DNA of 64,000 bases from DATKUK01 sp035530655. Lineage in GTDB: Bacteria > Planctomycetota > Phycisphaerae > UBA1845 > DATKUK01. Shown here piece by piece: positions 60,857 to 64,000 of the stretch. A model generated the notes under the pieces. The model worked only from the letters and a program-made list of their open reading frames with translations. It was not told the DNA's origin and ran no database searches. Positions within the stretch are counted from its first letter, which is position 1, and each line of letters starts with the position of its first letter. The stretch covers positions 1 through 64,000 of the forward strand of contig DATKUK010000063.1 in NCBI GenBank assembly GCA_035530655.1. Direction: 5' to 3'. The position numbers and the translations under genes are program-made.

Positions 60857-62515
60857 CTATGTGGCCGACGCCGCACTTACTACGGACGGGGGCGCCCGTC
60901 TTGGCCGGGCGGGACGTGCCGCCTCGGTCAACTCGTCACGGTTTTGGAGCCAATCGAACAGGCTGGACGCGCCCACCGGCAGGTTTCCAAGGCGCGACAG
61001 CTCGATCGCAGCGGCAGCGCTGCCCAAGTAGGCTGCCTGCGCCAGGCTTGCCCCCGATGCGAGGGCCAGCGTCGCCGTGGCCAGCAAGGCGTCGCCACAA
61101 CCCAATCGGTCGATCGTTCGATCGGAAAGGGCGGGCACGTGTTCGCTCAGCAGGCGGTCGCTCCAGGCGCGGGAAGCCGGGTCCTGGCTCTGGCGGTCGA
61201 AGGTAACCAGGCCCCGCTTGCCCAACGTCACCAGCAGCCTGCGCGCCTGGGTTTGCTGCATGCACTGCCATGCCACAGTGGACAGCCCACCGTCAAAGTC
61301 ATTCAATGAAGATCGAAGCTCCCGTTCGGTCGGGCAGAGCAGGTCGGCGTTGGCGAACCTGAGCAAATCCCCGCGTGTGCCGCTCACGTCGGCTGAGACA
61401 ATGGCGGTCTTGCGTCCCACCTCGGCGGCCACGCGGCCCCACAACGCGTCGGAGACCATCCCGTAGCCGAAGTCACACCAGATGACAGCATCGGCCTGGC
61501 GCGCCTGCTGGACAATGATCGAAGCCGCCTCTCGTTCTGCCCGGCTGTCCAGCGGATGGGGATGCCCTTCGTCCAGCTTGAACAGCTTGGTCTCATCGAC
61601 CAGGAAGCGGGTCTTGGTGACCAGCGAAGGCCTTACCCGCATTAGCTGATGCGCCATGCCGGTGGCGGCGAGAGTCTCGGCCAGCCTTTCGGAAGGGGCG
61701 TCATCCCCGATCGCCGTCACCAGGCAGGGGGACGCGCCCATGGCCGCCACATGCTGAGCTACGATCGCCGCACCGCCCAGGTAAGTGCGATCTTCCAACC
61801 GGGTCAGACACACCATCGGGGCTTCACCGGCCAGGTCCTGGGCGTCGCAGAAGACGTAGCGGTCGACGATAGTGTCGCCGATCACCAACACCCGTGCATC
61901 GGCAAACCGCTGCACCAGAGCGAAGAGCGAGGAACTGCTGATTTCATGTCGGGCGCAGAATGAGGCCAGGCGGTGATACTCCATGCTGGCGGTCTGGCCG
62001 AACTGCTCAATCAGACGCGTCGAGGAGAAGACCACCTCGCCGCTGCTGAAGATTACGCGGCCGCCCCCGCGCTCGACGGCTTCGCGTTCGCGCAGGAAGT
62101 TCGGATCGGATGAACTCTGGTACTCGTGGCCCTTCACGTAGACGTCGGGATGGATGACTGAGATCAGTTCGGTCGCCGTCGGATACGGATCGATATGCAC
62201 GTAGTCAACCAGCTCCAAGGCGGCCAGGTTCTCCGCTCGAAGCTCCTGGGGGACGTAAGGCCGCGAGGGCCCTTTGTCAATCTGGGAATCGCCGGTAAGC
62301 GAGACCACCAGCAGGTCGCCCTGGCGGCGGGCAAACTGAAGGTAGCGGATGTGCCCGGGGTGAACGATATCGAAGCATCCGTGGCAATGGACGACCGTCT
62401 TGCCTGCCTGCCGTGCAGTCTGCACCGCCTGGCGCAGGGCCGGCAGATCAACGATCTTGCGGTGCAAGTCGGTCGGTTCGAAGCGCGCGGAGGTCTGGCC
62501 GCCCGGCGGGTCCAT
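60857..62515 (-). CDS. HldE/RfaE-like bifunctional sugar nucleotidyltransferase-kinase, reversed domain order
   Basis: 552 residues. N-terminal cytidylyltransferase-fold domain with GCFDIVHPGH (46-55), then a PfkB-type sugar kinase (about 200-530) with GDTIVDRYVF, GGAAIVAQHVAAMG and the catalytic block DRLGCGDALLA. In classical HldE the kinase comes first. Presumed role: phosphorylation and nucleotide activation of D-glycero-manno-heptose or a similar sugar for surface glycans. Ends 21 bp before the glycosyltransferase gene. Confidence 0.88.
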   Translation of the reverse strand: MDPPGGQTSARFEPTDLHRKIVDLPALRQAVQTARQAGKTVVHCHGCFDIVHPGHIRYLQFARRQGDLLVVSLTGDSQIDKGPSRPYVPQELRAENLAALELVDYVHIDPYPTATELISVIHPDVYVKGHEYQSSSDPNFLREREAVERGGGRVIFSSGEVVFSSTRLIEQFGQTASMEYHRLASFCARHEISSSSLFALVQRFADARVLVIGDTIVDRYVFCDAQDLAGEAPMVCLTRLEDRTYLGGAAIVAQHVAAMGASPCLVTAIGDDAPSERLAETLAATGMAHQLMRVRPSLVTKTRFLVDETKLFKLDEGHPHPLDSRAEREAASIIVQQARQADAVIWCDFGYGMVSDALWGRVAAEVGRKTAIVSADVSGTRGDLLRFANADLLCPTERELRSSLNDFDGGLSTVAWQCMQQTQARRLLVTLGKRGLVTFDRQSQDPASRAWSDRLLSEHVPALSDRTIDRLGCGDALLATATLALASGASLAQAAYLGSAAAAIELSRLGNLPVGASSLFDWLQNRDELTEAARPARPRRAPPSVVSAASAT

Positions 62516-62742
62516 AACCCTGTTATCGGCCGCTCGTCGGCCAGCCCTACAGGTGGGATCAACTTCCCGGATCAGGAAACCCGAGAACCCGCTAAGGTTC
62601 TACCGGAAAGAGACTTGCGGTTGGATTTAGAGGATCGGGCTCTGCCGGGGCGTGTTGCGGCTGACGGCGTCGACTGGGCTACCGCCGATGGCACGGGGGG
62701 GGAGGTTGCCGGACAGGTTCCGACAGCCGAGACGGCAAGCGG

Positions 62743-63954
62743 TCAGCGACTGCCGGCGATGACGTCGGGCTTGCGAAACGCTCGCTGGATAATCTCGTCG
62801 TGCTGGCTGACGTCTTTGGGAGCGGTCTGCTGGCGCCACTTCTCGGGCAGCCGGGCGAAGTATTCGTAACCCTTGGCCATGTACATCGCATCGAGGATCG
62901 CCGCTGCCACCATCGCCTCGGCCACGGGGTAGATCCGCGGGCAGATGGTGACGTCTCGCCGGGTGATCGCCGCCAGCTCGGCCTGCTCCATCCTGGCCAT
63001 GTCGACCGAGGCCTGCTTCTTGGAGATCGTGGGTGTGGGCTTGACGGTCAACCGGATGCGGATCTCGTCGCCATTGCTGATCCCGCCGAGCATGCCCCCT
63101 GCATAATTGGTACGGAAGCGCACTATCCCGTTCTCGTCGAGGTAAGGCTCATCGTTCCACTCGCTGCCGCACATGGCCGACGCCGCCGTGCCCCCGCCGA
63201 TTTCCAGCGCCGTCACCGCCCCAATGCTCATGATCCCGTGGGCAATGGAAGCGCGCAGCTTGTCGTAGACCGGTTCGCCCAACCCGCCGGGCACACCACG
63301 TGCGACTACCTCGATGGCCCCGCCGCACGTGTCGCCGTTTTCGCGGACCTTAAGCAGATCCTTGATCATGGTCTCGGCCGCCGTCAGATCGCAGCAGTTC
63401 AGATCGTTCTTGCGGTAGTTGTCGGCCACCTGCTCGAACGTGAGTGGTGCAGCCTTGATCCCGTGCGATTCCACGACATGCCCGAGCACTTCGATGCCCT
63501 CACGGGCGAGGATCTGCTTGGCTACCGCCCCGCCCGCGACGCGCGCACAGGTTTCGCGTCCGCTGGCCCGGCCGGCGCCGCACCAATCGGCCCATTCGCC
63601 GTACTTGAGGAAGAAGGTGTGCTCGGCGTGGCCTGGCCGGATGAGGTCCTTCACCGCCCGGTATTGGTCGACGTGAATCTGCTGCGTATCCACGTTGTAG
63701 ATGATCATGCCGACCGGCGCGCCGGTGGTCACGCCCTCCAGCAGTCCCGCGAAGACCTCGACGTGGTCGGTTTCCTTGCGCGGTGAGTCAAGCTTGCTCT
63801 GGCCCGGTCGCCGCTTGTCCAGTTCGGCCTGGATGTGCTCGACGTTCAGCTTCATGCCCGGCGGCACACCGTCGGCAATACAGGCAAGTCCTCGGCCGTA
63901 CGACTCGCCGCAAGTTGTGATGCGAAACAGGCGTCCGAACGTGTTGCCCATCAT
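62743..63954 (-). CDS. aroC: Chorismate synthase
   Basis: 403 residues. Final shikimate-pathway step: forms chorismate from EPSP using reduced FMN. MMGNTFGRLFRITTCGESYG, GRASGRETCARVAGGA, GIMSIGAVTALEIG and RTNYAGGMLGGISNG are signature blocks. GGAGG lies 10 bases before the first of two adjacent ATGs. Somewhat longer than typical (~360-390), with a C-terminal tail. Links to aroDE at 5.8 kb. Confidence 0.95.
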   Translation of the reverse strand: MMGNTFGRLFRITTCGESYGRGLACIADGVPPGMKLNVEHIQAELDKRRPGQSKLDSPRKETDHVEVFAGLLEGVTTGAPVGMIIYNVDTQQIHVDQYRAVKDLIRPGHAEHTFFLKYGEWADWCGAGRASGRETCARVAGGAVAKQILAREGIEVLGHVVESHGIKAAPLTFEQVADNYRKNDLNCCDLTAAETMIKDLLKVRENGDTCGGAIEVVARGVPGGLGEPVYDKLRASIAHGIMSIGAVTALEIGGGTAASAMCGSEWNDEPYLDENGIVRFRTNYAGGMLGGISNGDEIRIRLTVKPTPTISKKQASVDMARMEQAELAAITRRDVTICPRIYPVAEAMVAAAILDAMYMAKGYEYFARLPEKWRQQTAPKDVSQHDEIIQRAFRKPDVIAGSR

Positions 63955-63977
63955 GATGGGGTATCCTCCAACAAGTG

Positions 63978-64000
63978 CTATTCGATCAGTTCCAGGTCGG
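63978..64000 (-). CDS. Possible 3' end of a gene entering from the right edge
   Basis: On the minus strand the window edge reads D-L-E-L-I-E then TAG (63978-63980), 24 bp before aroC. Too short to identify; offered only because spacing fits an operon partner of aroC. Confidence 0.2.

Overview
This GC-rich window (about 60% or more GC by eye) looks like chromosome from a free-living member of the Planctomycetota, probably near the Phycisphaerae. That is inference from gene content: an ECF sigma factor beside a very large Ser/Thr kinase and an FHA-phosphatase, formylglycine-generating-enzyme-like (FGE) surface proteins, an AroD-AroE fusion, several glycosidases and many lipoproteins. No rRNA, tRNA, insertion sequence, prophage or CRISPR array was seen.

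Layout. 1-3.7 kb: two tandem copies (period 2,078 bp) of a secreted gene with a dockerin-like EF-hand pair and an FGE/C-type-lectin-fold domain. The last ~38 codons of each carry the NNC-codon pattern expected of variable regions of a diversity-generating retroelement (DGR). 3.8-8.9 kb: leuA, an aroD-aroE fusion and argG. leuA is preceded by what reads as a complete leucine transcription attenuator: promoter, 27-codon Leu-rich leader peptide and mutually exclusive antiterminator and terminator hairpins. argG is preceded by a 46-codon Arg-rich leader peptide. 9-14.5 kb: metallophosphoesterase, enlarged prepilin peptidase, LapA-like protein, OmpA lipoprotein, hisH, hisA and an acetyltransferase. 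14.6-24.6 kb: small lipoproteins, a bile-acid:sodium-symporter-like carrier, ilvE, a lolD-type ABC ATPase with a giant FtsX-type permease, lysS and an alpha/beta hydrolase. 24.6-29.9 kb: aspartate aminotransferase, membrane protein, carA and a second metallophosphoesterase.

30.3-35 kb: secreted GH42-like glycosidase, PilZ-like protein and nitrilase. 35-42.1 kb: a phospho-signalling locus of ECF sigma factor, a 1,487-residue kinase with an outside beta-helix domain, and an FHA-SpoIIE phosphatase. 42.4-49.6 kb: HIT hydrolase, dGTPase, membrane PIN-TRAM protein, GH20 glycosidase and a HerA-like ATPase. 49.6-58.6 kb: a minus-strand sugar-uptake operon (binding protein, two enlarged permeases, lectin/propeller protein, glycosidase-like protein, zinc dehydrogenase) with no ATPase gene. 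58.8-64 kb: archaemetzincin-like lipoprotein, glycosyltransferase, an HldE-like enzyme with its two domains in reversed order, and aroC.

Common themes are amino-acid biosynthesis, apparently with leader-peptide control, and sensing and breakdown of carbohydrates. Several genes share promoter-like sequences with a TTG-start -35 hexamer, a 17-base spacer and a TANNNT -10. The leucine attenuator and the DGR-type gene pair are the most striking observations.
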